Both the position numbers and the translations under genes were made by a program. From assembly GCA_037176905.1 (NCBI GenBank), contig JBBBWG010005557.1:127005-191004 (forward strand): 64,000 bases of DNA, given 5' to 3'. Of this stretch, positions 13,590 through 26,179 are shown piece by piece. The notes under the pieces were generated by a model. The model had not been told where the DNA came from. It searched no databases and was given only the letters and a program-made list of their open reading frames with translations. Source of the DNA: Azolla pinnata (taxonomy: Eukaryota; Streptophyta; Polypodiopsida; Salviniales; Salviniaceae). How positions within the stretch are numbered: the first letter of the stretch is position 1; each line of letters opens with the position of its first letter.

Positions 13590-14312
13590 CTTTTGTTTAC
13601 TAGTTCAAAAGATTTGAAGTGATAGAATTTTGATGGTCTTTCTTCTTCTTACCATATTCCCTCATATGTTCCTAAAGTTGAAGCATTTCAGAGTTTCCTT
13701 CAGCAGCTTCTGTTGTTGTTTTGCAAGTGTAAAGAATGTGTTATGTTACTAGTGGCCGAACCGAATGAACGCTTCGGAAGAAGAGAGAGCTCTGAAAGCG
13801 GAGCTCAAGTCTTATATAAAAGAAACGAGTGACATTTCACATCGATCGACAAGCATTGCGTCGCGATTTGCCAGGCTGTTTTTGCCACCGATACAGATCG
13901 GCGCGAAGCACGCAAGAAGGCCTTTGATTAAGAGTGTTTGTTGAGCTCCTAGTCACTCGAGGGTCTCTTTGCGATGGCTAAAATGAACTTGTTGCTAGGC
14001 ATTCCATGACTGATTTGCACTGCCATTTCTAACGTCGGTTCGGAGCCATGGTCGATAACATGCATTCCAAGTGGTTGAAGGCAACGAAGAGCATGCAGCG
14101 AAAGCAACGAATCGAGGCCATTGTTTCAAGTGATCGAGAGGCGATCGAGAAAGAGCACGAATCGGGGCATCTTCCACACTCTTTTTTGATCAATGGAGTG
14201 CCCAAAGAATTTCTCCCTTCTCGAATTTCCTTTTGTTTCCCTTTCTTTGTTTGATGAAGTCTTTACCTTGTGAATCTGAATCAAGTGGAAGGATCTTTCC
14301 TTCCTCTTCGCA

Positions 14313-14697
14313 TTCCCTTTCTTGTATGATGAAGAGGAAATGGTATCTTGGGTGCTTTTCTCCTCTTCTCCTCCTTCAGGATTTTCCTTGCTGAGGTTTC
14401 ATGGGATCCGTCTGCTCCAAATTCGCCCTTTTTCCAATGATTTGCATCAAGAAACAAGAGTGAGAAGACAGAGACAGAGGTTTGAGGTTTCTGAACCCTT
14501 TTTGTTTCCCTTTCTTGTATGATGAAGAGGAAATGGTATCTTGGGTGCTTTGCTCCTCTTCTCCTTCTTCAGGATTTTCCTTCCTTGCTCAGGTTTCATG
14601 GCATCCTTCTGCTCCAAGCTCGCCCTTTTTCCAATGGTTTGCATCGAGAAACAAGAGTGAGAAGACCGAGACAGAGATTTTGAGGTTTCTGAAAGAT
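14313..14697 (+). repeat. 193-bp tandem duplication upstream of PPR gene 2
   Basis: Copies begin at 14313 and 14506 with TTCCCTTTCTTGTATGATGA and run through CAAGAAACAAGAGTGAGAAG-like sequence. A weaker third trace begins near 14237. It sits in the leader or promoter side of PPR gene 2. Confidence 0.88.
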
Positions 14698-14910
14698 GCA
14701 GATGGGTGTCCATATGGTTTAGGGTTTTAGGGATTCTGAAAGATGCAGATGGGTGTCCACAGGATTTAGGGTTTAGGGATTCTGAAGAGACAGAGACAGA
14801 GACTGAGAGATTGCTTTAAACTGATGAATACCTTCAGGAATCCATTCAATGGCGGACAGTGACTGCTTTGTAGTCGCAAGGATCTCTCTCATCATGGAGC
14901 GAATGATCCC

Positions 14911-16434
14911 ATGCTGAGGGAAACCCTGTATGCTCGACTGCAAGGATGCGTGAAGAAGAAGGAAGACGTAACTCGCACTCGAGATGTGCACCTCTCCTTG
15001 TTAAGCAATGGCCTTGCCTCGGTCTCGGCCCTGGGCGGTTACCTCATCAGGGCTTTCACTGCGCCCACCTCCACATTGCTGGAAGCAAACCTGGTGTTTT
15101 GTAGCATACTCAAACCATGTACCTTCGCTTGGAATGCTATCATCCTAGCCCATACCGCTTTCGGAGAAGATCATGGAGCGTTGGAACTGTACTTGCAAAT
15201 GATTGACAGTGGATCACAGCCCAACAACGCGACTTTCTCGTGGGTTTTGAAGACCTGCGGCGGTGTAAGGGCCCTCCTTGAAGGCAAGGCTTTGCATCAA
15301 CAAATCATCGAAGATGGGTCCGAGAAGAATGTGATTGTAGGGAATAGCTTGGTCGACATGTATGCTAAATGTGGTAGGTTGGATGAATCGAGGCATGTGT
15401 TCGATAAGATCCCAGGTAAGACCGAAGTTTCATGGGGTGCGATGATTTCCGGATATGCCCAACACGGGGAGGGAGAGATCGCTCTCGCGCTCTTCTCAAA
15501 GATGCTCCTATGCCAACGCGATGTCAAGCCCAACGCTTTCATCTATTCGTGCCTTTTGAAAGGGTGTTCCAATGCACTCCTCATAGAGGAAGGCAATCTC
15601 ATCCACGAGAGCGTGGTGTTTTCGAGGTTTGATGCCCACGAAGTGGTTGGGGGAAGCATTGTTGATATGTATGCCAAATGTGGTAGCTTAGAGGATGCCC
15701 ATAAAGCCTTCCGGGCATTCCCACACAAGAATGTTGTGTTATGGGGTGCATTGATGACAGGGTTTGTGGATCATGGTCATTCTTTGCATGCTCTCCATCT
15801 TTTCTCTGAGATGCAAGAGAAAGGTATCCAGCCTAGCCGAGCTACGTTCCTTTGTGCCTTGAAAGCCTGCAGTGATGTTGGAGTCTTTGACATTGGCATG
15901 CTGCTACATGACCACATATTGAGGATGGATTTCCACTACGAGCTAACCATTGGAGCGTTGCTTATTGAAATGTATGCTAAATGTGGACAGTTAACGGAAG
16001 CACGAAGGGTATTCGATGGATTGCCCCCGAATCCCGTGGCATGGGGTACATTGATAGCTGGTTATGCACATGTCAATAACCACCGCTCATGCGAACAATG
16101 TCTCGAAACAATGCAGCAAGAAGGTGTGAGCCCGAATGATCTTACATACAGTAGTTTGCTTTCATCGAATTCTCATGCTGGGGCACATGAAGAAGGTTGT
16201 CTTTCTTTCAAAAATATGTTGGAAACTAGGGAGATTACTCCTAGCATTGAGCACTACAATTGTGTGGTAGATTTTCTTGGCCGTTCAGGTTTCTTGGTAG
16301 AGTCCGAGATCTTGCTTCAAACGATGCCATTCTTACCAGATTTTGTAGGAGTAACGGCTTTGCTTGCAAATTGTCATTCTTATGGTAATGCGACACTAGC
16401 AAGAGGTCTTTTCAGCCATATCCCAGGATTATAA
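14911..16434 (+). CDS. PLS-class pentatricopeptide repeat protein 2
   Basis: Intronless 507-residue PPR protein. Repeats run from about residue 20 onward, with clear helices such as CTFAWNAIILAHTAFGE, GNSLVDMYAKCGRLDESRHV, VSWGAMISGYAQHG, GGSIVDMYAKCGSLEDAHKA, VVLWGALMTGFVDHG and MYAKCGQLTEARRVFD. The C-terminus (SIEHYNCVVDFLGRSGFL, then a MPFLPDFVGVTALLANCHSYG segment) resembles the S2 motif plus a short E1 motif; no E2 or DYW deaminase domain follows. By family it should bind organellar RNA, and truncated E-type proteins often work with a separate DYW partner (inference). The N-terminus is short and not obviously a transit peptide. The organelle is not decidable. Confidence 0.9.
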   Translation: MLRETLYARLQGCVKKKEDVTRTRDVHLSLLSNGLASVSALGGYLIRAFTAPTSTLLEANLVFCSILKPCTFAWNAIILAHTAFGEDHGALELYLQMIDSGSQPNNATFSWVLKTCGGVRALLEGKALHQQIIEDGSEKNVIVGNSLVDMYAKCGRLDESRHVFDKIPGKTEVSWGAMISGYAQHGEGEIALALFSKMLLCQRDVKPNAFIYSCLLKGCSNALLIEEGNLIHESVVFSRFDAHEVVGGSIVDMYAKCGSLEDAHKAFRAFPHKNVVLWGALMTGFVDHGHSLHALHLFSEMQEKGIQPSRATFLCALKACSDVGVFDIGMLLHDHILRMDFHYELTIGALLIEMYAKCGQLTEARRVFDGLPPNPVAWGTLIAGYAHVNNHRSCEQCLETMQQEGVSPNDLTYSSLLSSNSHAGAHEEGCLSFKNMLETREITPSIEHYNCVVDFLGRSGFLVESEILLQTMPFLPDFVGVTALLANCHSYGNATLARGLFSHIPGL

Positions 16435-19276
16435 TCATGCATCCCTGGATACATTGCAAAGTGATAGACTTTCAGGTCCAGTAGGCAAATCAGAAAATCA
16501 AATTGATTGCTTATGATTAGATTTTCATTTGGAAGCAGGAAAATCACAAAAGCAGACAAAATTGTGATCCAGATTGACGTGTCACTACACATGTTGTCAG
16601 TGATACAGTTTGAATCTGTTTCGGAACTGGACAAATCGCAAAATCTAGCCGATTCCTATCCGCCAGATTCACAAGTGTGTCTACACATTACGAATGATAA
16701 GTTCTTGGAAGACGACAGATTGCAAATTCAAACGAGTTGCTGCGAGTCTCTGCAGACGTTGCTGATAATATAACTATATTGTGAAGGCAAATCAAACCAA
16801 TTTCTCTCCACCACATTCGAAAGTGGCTTTACGTACATTGCCAATGGTAAACTTTCGGGTCTGTTTTTGATGTGCCTATATCACAAGAAAAAACTGATTC
16901 CTATCGACAGGATCTACTCTACCTGTTTCCAATATGATCATGCTATAAAATGCATGGTTGGTGCTTAAAACAATTGGGGTACGCTAAAAGATGTTAAAGC
17001 GAGTCGGGTGACCCTTGCAATTTTATAACAATACGATCTATATACACGTGTATGCATGTGTGTTTCGTGTGCACAGTTTTTGAACAAGAGTGAATGTTTA
17101 CATTGAGTGCAATGGGTGTTGAGAAGAGCACAATTATTGGATGATGGGCTGCAAACTACTATGTAACAGCTGTTCTTAGACGTGATCTAGTGTCTTCAAG
17201 TGGCAATCGTGCTTCATGAGAAGGATCGTATCAAATCAAACTACACAACGGGATATGTGGTCACACATCATCTGCATCTTATCTTAACTGCGCATGAATA
17301 TAGTTTCGACCGAGTTGAAGAAGTTTGGTATAGGCCAATCATTTGGACTGAGTTGTTGAAGCTGTATGATTATGGTCAATCATTGAAACAGTACTGAGTT
17401 TGTTGATGCGGTGTTACTGTTCCCTTTCCGGGGACTCATAACAGTATGACTCTCCGAAGAATTGTGTTGTGGAAGGGTTGTGATAAAATGCTGACAAGAA
17501 ATGCATTCGGATATTTTTTCTGTATCGCCCCATTTGAGCCCATTCTTCAAGTGATAGTTTCAATGGCTTTTCTTTTCCAGAAACAGGTCATGCTTTATCA
17601 ACAAGTAGTTTCACCCGTGGTATACACACATTTTACCTGTGAATTCGCTAATTGAAAAGGGTGAAGCACATGTCATGTAGGTTTATGATCATGCTGATGA
17701 CAGAGAAGATTGAGTCTTGGAAGCATATCTTCCTCTCATCATGTTACACAACGATCATAGTGGTGTCATATTCATTCTGAAGAACGAGCAGCTCCAAAAT
17801 TTGGTTTTCTGAGACAGTAAAAAATGGCGAAAGCAATCAGACGAAATAGGTGGTCAAGATCTCCACCAACACACCTCCGCACAAGCAGCCGCAGATTATA
17901 TTTCCATTGCCCAAAATGTGTTCTGGAATGAGGCAAGATCTCTTCTTCTTTTCTTTTTTAATAGAAGAGAGTCGACTGAAGATCTCGCTTACCGTTCGCC
18001 TTGCTTAGATCGTGCTGGGTGATGTCGAGGATGTTCGATGCATTGAAAACATTAAACAGCTCTGGACCACCAAGTCACAAATGCTATGAAGAAAACAGAG
18101 TTTGAGATCGATGGGAGTTGGAGAGTTGAAGAAGCTACCAAAGATGGGAGTGTTAGGAAAAGGAAAGTGTGAAATCAGAGGAGTTTTTGGCAGGTCATAG
18201 AGAAGAAAAAAATGGTGCCTCTGTTCCATCAGAGTCAAACCCGGGCTTCATCGTGGCAGAAATCAAGTCTTGGTCTAATCGACAGCTGGTCAATAAAAGC
18301 ACACGGCTTCCAGAAAACTTCAATAGGGCTGCAGAAACAGAAATATAGGTTCTGAAAGGTATGGACCACTTCCAAGGTATTCATGAGAAACGCCTCATAC
18401 AAGGTACCAGAGATACTACAAAATACTTAGCATACAGTATTTCCCCACCTGTGCTTAATCTCACTTCAATGTCTGCTTAGACAATTCATCACTTTCAATG
18501 TTTTAAGAGGCTAATTTTGACTTGGTGTTTTGACAGTGTAGACTATATAGTTACCAACCATCGATCGGCAAGGGAAAAAAAAACACAGAATCATATCCAG
18601 CAGAATCACCATCTATATAATCCAAGTTTAATGTGGAAAAAACATAGTCCAATAATGATGGAACCCAGAGGCCTGACCTTGCATTTTATATTAGGGCATT
18701 GCAATTGCAACCAGTTTTTTTAGGATCTGGGATACATTAACAGGTTTGCTTGCTCTGAAGAACAAGGGGCTACACAATTATCTTGTGTAGAGAATTTATG
18801 TTAAAGGGCAAAATCCATGGACAATATGGATCATCGTGTACAAGTATAGAAGTAGCAGATCAAAGCATCATTATGTGTCTGGCTCCGGGCAATAGAATTG
18901 TTATTCATTGGGGTGTTTGTTGCACTAGAGTTGCCACACCCATCTCTTTCCTCTCTCAAAAGCTATGACACAAAGGAAGGATGGATAACCACAAATGTAC
19001 AAAGGAATTTGAGTTTATGTAAAGAGAGAGAATCAGACAGACCAAGAGAATGGACATCCCTTCCTTTTGCATGAAGTCATATATCACTCGATTCGAACAG
19101 GAGACTCGAAACCTCATTCATGGATTCAAATAACACTTATTTGCTTCTGGCCTGAGGATTCTTTCATCTCTTTTTTATGGGAAAAGGGAGGTATAAATAA
19201 ATACACATATGTATAAAAATATATATATATATATATAGGGTATATACCAATCTTAAAAGGCCTGGAATGTTTTCTT
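16435..19276. other. Intergenic region between PPR gene 2 and the RING-CH gene
   Basis: Convergent 3' flanks. No conserved coding segment was found on either strand. An AT dinucleotide run at about 19219-19237 lies just beyond the RING-CH stop codon, probably in its 3' UTR or flank. Otherwise I see nothing notable. Confidence 0.6.
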
Positions 19277-22200
19277 TCAAGGGGACAACCCTGATGATGA
19301 AGAAATGGCTGTGCTCACACCTCGAGTTTGTCCGCTCTGCAAGATATATGCAACCTCTGCAGCTGCTAGTGCCTGGTATTAGAAAGCAGAGAAAACCTTG
19401 AAGAGGAATGCAAACATGTGAATAAAATTGAGCACCCTAAAAAAGATTATGCCAGGCGTGTACCCACAAATTACCAAAATACTCTTGTTGATGTGTAGTC
19501 GCAGTAAACTTTGAACTACAATGAACAAGAGATTTTTGAGCATTGTAAGGGTAGTTTGGTCTTAACCCCCCACTTTGTGTTGGTAGCTATACTATTTTGT
19601 TTGGCAAAATGAAGCTAAGCTAACCTGGCGTTGTCTTCTGCACTGCAAAATGTTCAGCGCCCGAGCCATAATGTAGCATGGCAAAAAGAACCCAGCCGCC
19701 CGTAGGATAAAAAGCTAACCATAAAGATCAAATAACACAATAAGACTACTGAAACACTACACCAAATATTTCTTGTATTTTTCCTGGTATTGTTGCTACA
19801 TATTTCTGTTTATACCATGAAGAATGTGGGAGCTTCATCCTCCTCTATGCCGACAGGCCCGACACTTCCAGAGACCATGGAAAGTATGTGTCTTAGTAGC
19901 AGGAGCACCATGAGCTTCATTGAAAGAAATAGACAAGCACAGAGAAATAGAAAAGGTTTTTAGCATACAAGATCATGTATATAAGTCAAATTGCTGAAAA
20001 AGTGAATTCAGCCAAAGTTTAACTTGATGCTAGCGGACCATGAGTCGAATGGGTGGGTACATGTACATAAATTGAATGCCAAACATTCAATTTGGCCATA
20101 GCTCTAACTTTCATACTACAAGATGATCATGGATTTGTATGTATTCCACACATATATTGGCCAAAATTTACTTCCTCAATGCGAGATGATTATACCTTCG
20201 ACTACACATGGCATATTTATCGAACTACGTTGCATGATTATACAGTATAAAAAAAAAACATATTTCCTACTGAGTTTCCGCTGATTACTTTTTTGCAATA
20301 TTTATCGAACTACCTCCTTAGAAAAGGTATAAAATGTCACGAGAAGCATGAGGGAGCAAGCGGGGATTTATCAGAAACGATTTTAGGGTAAGTGAGAAGC
20401 AAAGAAGGAGCTTACAATGAGGGCAACGGTTCGGAAGCATGCTGCACTCCGCTCGTTTGCTCTAGTATACTCATCATAATCAGACTCAGAAAAGAGATGG
20501 TCAGAGGGAACAGAGTAAACCCTTGACTCGTGCACGTTATGCCGTTGTCCACTTGAAACCTCCCAGCTGTTGCTCCTATGTCATCATCATCACCATCAGC
20601 ATATCCACACATCAAGTCACAGGGAATCACAAACATGAGATACATTAGTTGCAAAACGTTCAGATATTCAGTATAGAAATTCACGTTGTGTCAGCAATAC
20701 ATTGAAATGCTCCAAAGACAGTCATAGGTGGTGTCTTGGTCGAATTTTGCATGTGGTACATATGAAAATGTTTCAACAAATTCATAGACCGAATTTATAT
20801 TGGCTTTCATGTCGGGCATATCAAAATGCTCTGAAGACATTTTGTAAATGAAATTTCGTGGGCATATTCCTTTCTCAGAAAACCCTCCCAAATACAGAAA
20901 GCTGATGATCTTCCAGAATGTTAATAGGAGGTTAATAAATATGGCTCCTCTTACCCCATGTTGATCGAATAGTTGTTGATCCGAGCCAATGATGGTGGAG
21001 CCGTGTAGCCTCCCTCATATGGCTATGAAATGAATCCAAACGGAAAAAAGAAAAAGAAAAAAGAAAAACGAAAACCTTTCAGGCTCCAAAATCATACTTT
21101 ATCACCCTCAACTGTAACATTCCACAGTTATTGGACATTAATCCACGAATGAACCATGGGAAAAAACCTACTTTTCTTCTTCTTTTCTTCATTTATCATG
21201 GGACTAAGTCTCCCATTGATCTTTCATGATACTTAATACGTTTCGCCTTACATGTTTTTCTAACATGATTTGGGCATTTTTCAAGTGGGGCTATTTCAGT
21301 GTAGTTTTGCAGAAAATTTAAACCTCTCTGTTGTCAAATTCAAACGATTTGCAGTGTTTTTCACCTGAGAAAGTCAAACCACTGAAGTGTTTTCCCCTGA
21401 AAAAGTCAAACCATCTAAGTATTTCTCCCCTAAGATGTTCAAAGTACTGCCTTTTTCACAAAAACTCAGACCATTGCAGTGTTTGTTTCTTATGGAAACA
21501 GTACTCCATTCCAGTGTGTTTCCCCATTCAGTGTCTTTTTTTTTTCAACAGAAATCGTACCCCATTTCAGTGTTTTATTTCACAGAAATCCTAAACACTA
21601 GTGTTTGCAGAAGAAGTCTTCAATTTTCTTCATGGAAATTGGAGCCATCGGTTTTTCCTAGGAAATCTTGAACAAAAAACAACCACTCTGAAGCCCTCAC
21701 TCACCTTCAAGCATATCTCGCACGTGGAATCGCCCTTCTCATTGCACCAACGCTGTACACACTTCCGATGTGCAAACTGAGTCATACCCACACCGAAAAG
21801 ATTTAAGCTTGACCCGAGGGAACACTAAGCACCAGAACAATCTAAACATCCAATTCATCCATACCATATGCAGAGATGCATGCCTCGAAATTAGCGGAAC
21901 ACCATGCTGATTGCACATGGCATCGCACAGATATATGTACATGGATGGCATCAGGCATGAACATACACACAGATGGGATGCATGAAGACATGAAAACATA
22001 CAGAAAAACACACAAAAAAGAAGGATCACAGACACACACACACATACACACAGAAATGGAAGCATGGAGAGATGCAAACATACAAGACGCAAATGGGATA
22101 CATGGATACATGCAAATACACATACCAAGACATACAATTCACGCAGACCACGCGAATAGGATGCACGGAAACATACATTCACACACAGCGGAAGCACACA

Positions 22201-22781
22201 GGCATGCCTACACGGTCGTTGAAATGCAGGGAAGGCATAGGTCTAACCTTCAAACTTCCGGAGCATGCACAAGGACACTCGAGGTTAATGAGCTCGTCCT
22301 CCTCCTGGCAGATTCTGCACTCCGCAGTGCCCACAAGCGCTTTCTTGGAGCAAGCTTCGTCGTTCTCGCAGCTGCCAAGGTGGATATGGATGTGGTGGTG
22401 ATGGTGATGGTGGGGAGCGGGCGAGGCAGCGGCGAAGTCATCCGGCTTCCATAGTTCAAGGGCAGGGGCGGGGGCGGCGACATCCGATTTGTCGGCCATG
22501 GAGGCAAGAGAAGAAGAAGATCTCTGGGTAAGGGAAGGCCTGTGGAGAGGGGACGGGGCAGCAATCTTCTTTGGCGAAGGGGAAGGGATGATGAGGCTAT
22601 TGGAGGACGACAATCTGGCCAGGTGATGATTGGTGAAGGCAGGGGTAGAGTTAGGGTTAGGGTTAGGGTTAGGGTTAGGGTTAGGGTTAGGGTTAGGGTT
22701 AGGGTTAGGGCAAAAATCCCCTCTTCTTGCAGCGGAGTCTGTCTGATCTATCACCACGACGGCTATCTGCTCGCTGCTCAT
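19277..22781 (-). CDS. RING-CH (MARCH-like) membrane E3 ubiquitin ligase
   Basis: Exons, 5' to 3': 22781-22248, 21776-21705, 21022-20955, 20575-20416, 19914-19816, 19714-19625, 19372-19277; 372 residues, all junctions in frame. The C4HC3 RING-CH domain spans exons 1-2: CRIC, then [28 protein letters not shown]. It is followed by [10 protein letters not shown], a cytosolic linker ([12 protein letters not shown]), and two hydrophobic segments: [14 protein letters not shown] and [20 protein letters not shown]. This order matches a plant RING-CH family with a DUF3675-type C-terminus. By family it recruits E2 enzymes to ubiquitinate membrane proteins. The N-terminal 120 residues are low complexity, with a Pro-Asn repeat (25-44) and His runs. 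A start at Met95 (22499) is also possible. Exact membrane unknown. Confidence 0.92.
21353..21600 (+). repeat. Degenerate short tandem repeat in RING-CH intron 2
   Basis: Loose repeats of CAGTGTTTTTCACC-like and AAAGTCAAACCACT-like blocks, about 30-45 bp apart, fill much of the 682-bp second intron. Copies are strongly diverged. Confidence 0.6.
22651..22710 (+). repeat. Ten perfect TTAGGG hexamers inside a coding exon
   Basis: Sixty bases are exactly ten TTAGGG units. On the coding (minus) strand they read CCTAAC and translate as ten Pro-Asn dipeptides (residues 25-44 of the RING-CH protein), if the upstream ATG is used. The hexamer differs from the TTTAGGG heptamer at 30.3 kb. Confidence 0.97.
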
Positions 22782-23150
22782 GTTAGGATGATGATGCTAC
22801 GAGAGAGGGAAGAAGGGGTCCGAGAGAAGCTATGGAGATGGATTGAATTAGGGTTGAAGATGTTTGCAGGGGAGATTGGCGGAAAGCGCCCTGATTTCTC
22901 TGACAAGGAAGAAGGAAAACGCAGCGCAAACGATGGGGTTTTTCGCTCTGACAAGGGGGGGAAGTCTCCGAGGATTGGAGATGGCGATGGCGATGGAAGA
23001 TGGAAGCCTTGAAGAGGAAGAAAATGGGCTGCAGAAATGCAGACATATATATATTTGTGTGCAGATCGCAGAAAGAAAGAAAGAAAGAAAGATCTCTGTG
23101 CAATGTGTCAGGAAAGAAGAAGAAGAAGAAGAAAAGATGACCACATGTAG

Positions 23151-24270
23151 CTGATGATGATGATGGTGATGATGATGGTGATGATGGTGATGATGGTGAT
23201 GGTGGTGATGATGATGCTGGTGATGATGATGGTGATGATGATGGTGATGATGGTGATGGTGGTGGTGGTGGTGGTGATGATGATGGTGGTGATGATGATG
23301 GTGGTGGTGGTGATGGTGATGGTGATGCTGATGGTGGTGATGGTGATGGTGGTGGTGATGGTGATGGTGATGGTGATGATGGTGGTGGTGATGGTGATGG
23401 TGATGGTGATGATGGTGGTGGTGGTGGTGATGGTGATGGTTATGATGGTGATGGTGATGGTGGTGGTGATGGTGATGATGGTGGTGGTGATGGTGGTGGT
23501 GGTGGTGATGGTGATGGTGATGGTGGTGGTGATGGTGATGATGGTGGTGGTGATGGTGGTGGCGCAGTTTGTCTAGGGTTCCACACTTGATGATGATGAT
23601 GGTGGTGATGATGGTGCTGGGGATTATGCTGATGGTGCTGCGGATGATGGGGATGGTGGTGATGATGGTGATGATGGTGGTGGTGATGATGGTGGTGATG
23701 CGCTATCGTATTCTACTGCAGAAAGTCTAGAACCCTAAACCCTGAAAACCCCAGCCAAAGAGACGAAGCTCAATCGATTTGCAGATGGTGATGGTGGTGG
23801 CGATGATGGTGATGATGATGGCGATGATGGTGATGGTGGTGATGGTGGTGATGGTGGTGATGGTGGCGATGCTGGTGATGGTGGTGATGGTGGCGATGCT
23901 GGTGATGGTGATGGTGGTGATTATGATGATGATTATGGTGGTGGTGGTGATGATGGTGATGGTGGTGCTGATGCACTCTCGTATTCTACTGCAGAAACTC
24001 TAGAACCCTAAACCCTGAAAATCCCAGCCAAAGAGACGAAGCTCAATCGATTTGCAGATGGTGATGGTGATGGTGATGGTGGATGGTGATGATGGTGATG
24101 GTGGTGATGGTGGCGATGATGGTGATGGTGATTATGGTGATTATGGTGATGATTATGGTGGTGGTGGTGGTGATGATGGTGATGATGGTGATGATGGTGG
24201 TGGTGGTGGTGATGATGGTGATGATGGTGTTGGTGATGGTGGTGATGATGATGGTGATGGTGGTGGTGAC
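23151..24270 (+). repeat. GGTGAT/GATGAT array with a 273-bp higher-order duplication
   Basis: Trinucleotide-based GATGGT sequence covers about 23155-23570, 23590-23700, 23785-23970 and 24056-24270. The last two blocks are each preceded by the same segment, containing TATTCTACTGCAGAAA and AAACCCTGAAAA-CCCAGCC (starts 23707 and 23980, period 273). Long Met/Val/Asp/Gly or His frames here are by-products of composition. The array begins about 370 bp upstream of the RING-CH start codon. Confidence 0.9.
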
Positions 24271-25160
24271 ATTGGACAGATCAGGGGGGAACAGAGGAGC
24301 AATGGCTCTATATTACACGAATGGGAAACAACAGCAAACTGTACAAGTTTGGTTAGAGATCGACACAGATATAGATATCGATATAGATGAATTCAAAGCT
24401 GTGGCAAGTGCCCTTTCGGGTTATTACAACAAATATAGCATGTTAGATGGCCATATATTCTTGGCCGATTAATCGGCTCCCTAGGTCAAGGCTTCTGGGG
24501 TTCGCGAACGATTGAGAACTGAAAAGCCATGGATTCCGTCGAAGCTGGCGGTTGACTCTGGAGATTGCTGCGAGCGCCAAGCGAGGGCAAACACCGCATC
24601 CCATTCCCCCGCTAGATTTGGGGGAGGTTTACGATTCTTCACGAATTCGGCAGGCATTGTGCCGATAGCACGATTCCGATGCCCAGATTAGTTGCGATCG
24701 AGAAACCGGAGATTGAGATGCCTCGATATATAGAAACATCTTGCTTGCGTAGATACCCCAGGGATTGGTATCATAACTGGGACATGGTGCAAATTCTTTT
24801 GTGTTTAATGGTAGACACAGAGAGAACAGAACAAAAAACATTGCACAGGAGAAGCATTACAGAGTTTGTTATTATTGGGATGATGATGATGGTGATGGTG
24901 TGGTGATTGGTGCTATGGATTCGAGCTCCTTGTGCTCACAGTGTCCATGGATCCAGATAAGATATTGTCGAGTGCCGTGGCCCCCTTCTTCCCATCTTTT
25001 CTCTTTGTCCTGTTCTGTCTGTCTCCGAGATCTGTAATGAAATCCAAAGAGAAAAACGGATAAGCACGACAAGCAAGCAGAGATCCAAAGAGCAGAGCAG
25101 AGCAGAGATCCGAAGGGAAGAGGATTGATTGATTGATGATGATGATGGTGATGGTGATGG

Positions 25161-25194
<34 letters not shown>

Positions 25195-26100
25195 AGTGAT
25201 GGTGATGATGATGATGAGGGAGCAACTTGCAGGGAGCTGGTTTCCGACGCTTGTGCCCCAGAAGATCCTGCGACTGTGCTCCGAACGCGACTGCGGTTAG
25301 CGCCTCCCGATCTCTGCCAGAGACGAATCTTCAACGAGCTCGAACATGGGCACGAAAATCATCCGCAACTTTGTTATACATTACGCACTTCCAACGACCA
25401 ACGATGTCTGGAAGAGCATCGATGCTTGCATGCTACACGTGTTTAACGCTCTGGAGCCGTCGATTTTTTTAAAGACGAATTTATAAGGGAAAATTAACCG
25501 ATAAACGCCCGCCAAACCCCAAAATCTACAAATTCACGCCTTGATTTATTAATAGCAAATTAATTCATTGTGCGCTCAATTAGCATCTGATTAACTAATC
25601 GATTAATGCTCGATTATTTGATTAATGCCGAGCTAACGCGCTAATCAATCGATCAGATTCTAGCATTACCAGCTTTTTGTTGATCGGATATAATAAGGGA
25701 ATCGATTAAGATCAATTCGTGAGAACTGATTAGGAATAAAATCAACACTAGCGAAATCAATTGAATGTTAATCTTTAGTGGAAGATAAGGATTAGGCGTC
25801 AATGTGCAATTTCTCATTGCAGTAGGCATTTAAAATGTAATTTATAATTTTGTTAGGCGCTTTTTGCCGATTCTCCCAGTTTATAAACATGGAAAGCTTG
25901 TTTTAGCAGGGCCATGATTTGCGTCTTCTTCGACGCGAATCTTAAGAGTCATTTCATAAGCTTAAATCCGAGAAACTGATTCTCTACAATTTTAAGACTT
26001 TATAAATTTACTGAATACCAAGAAATGGAATATGAAAAGCTTGGAGTGATATGCAGGTCTAATTCATCATGATTTCGTATAACGATTTAGCGTACTTCAA

Positions 26101-26179
26101 CGTATTTAGCCCGTATCTGACATATTTAGCCCGTATCCGACATATTTAGCCCATATTTGACATATTTACCCGTATTCGA
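26101..26179 (+). repeat. 20-bp minisatellite, four units
   Basis: Units start at 26101, 26121, 26141 and 26161 with CATATTTAGCCCGTATCCGA or one- to three-base variants; the last is 19 bp. Similar words occur near 215-300 and around 46560-46600. Confidence 0.93.

Larger units (their letters stand above)
13542..14910. promoter_or_regulatory. Shared upstream region of two divergent PPR genes
   Basis: About 1.4 kb separates the two PPR start codons, so both promoters and leaders must lie here (inference). It contains a GAA repeat beside PPR gene 1, a 193-bp tandem duplication, and short TTTAGGG-like motifs at about 14719-14780. An out-of-frame ATG at 14894 precedes the PPR gene 2 start at 14911 and overlaps it. 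No convincing TATA box was assigned. Confidence 0.45.

Noticed and set aside
22651-22710. True chromosome end
   Set aside because: Only 60 bp, internal to a coding exon, with long unique sequence on both sides.
24629-25472. Small genes on either strand near the 25.2 kb GAT run
   Set aside because: Short frames with Ser or Asp runs; a minus-strand segment has a decent acceptor but no recognised product.
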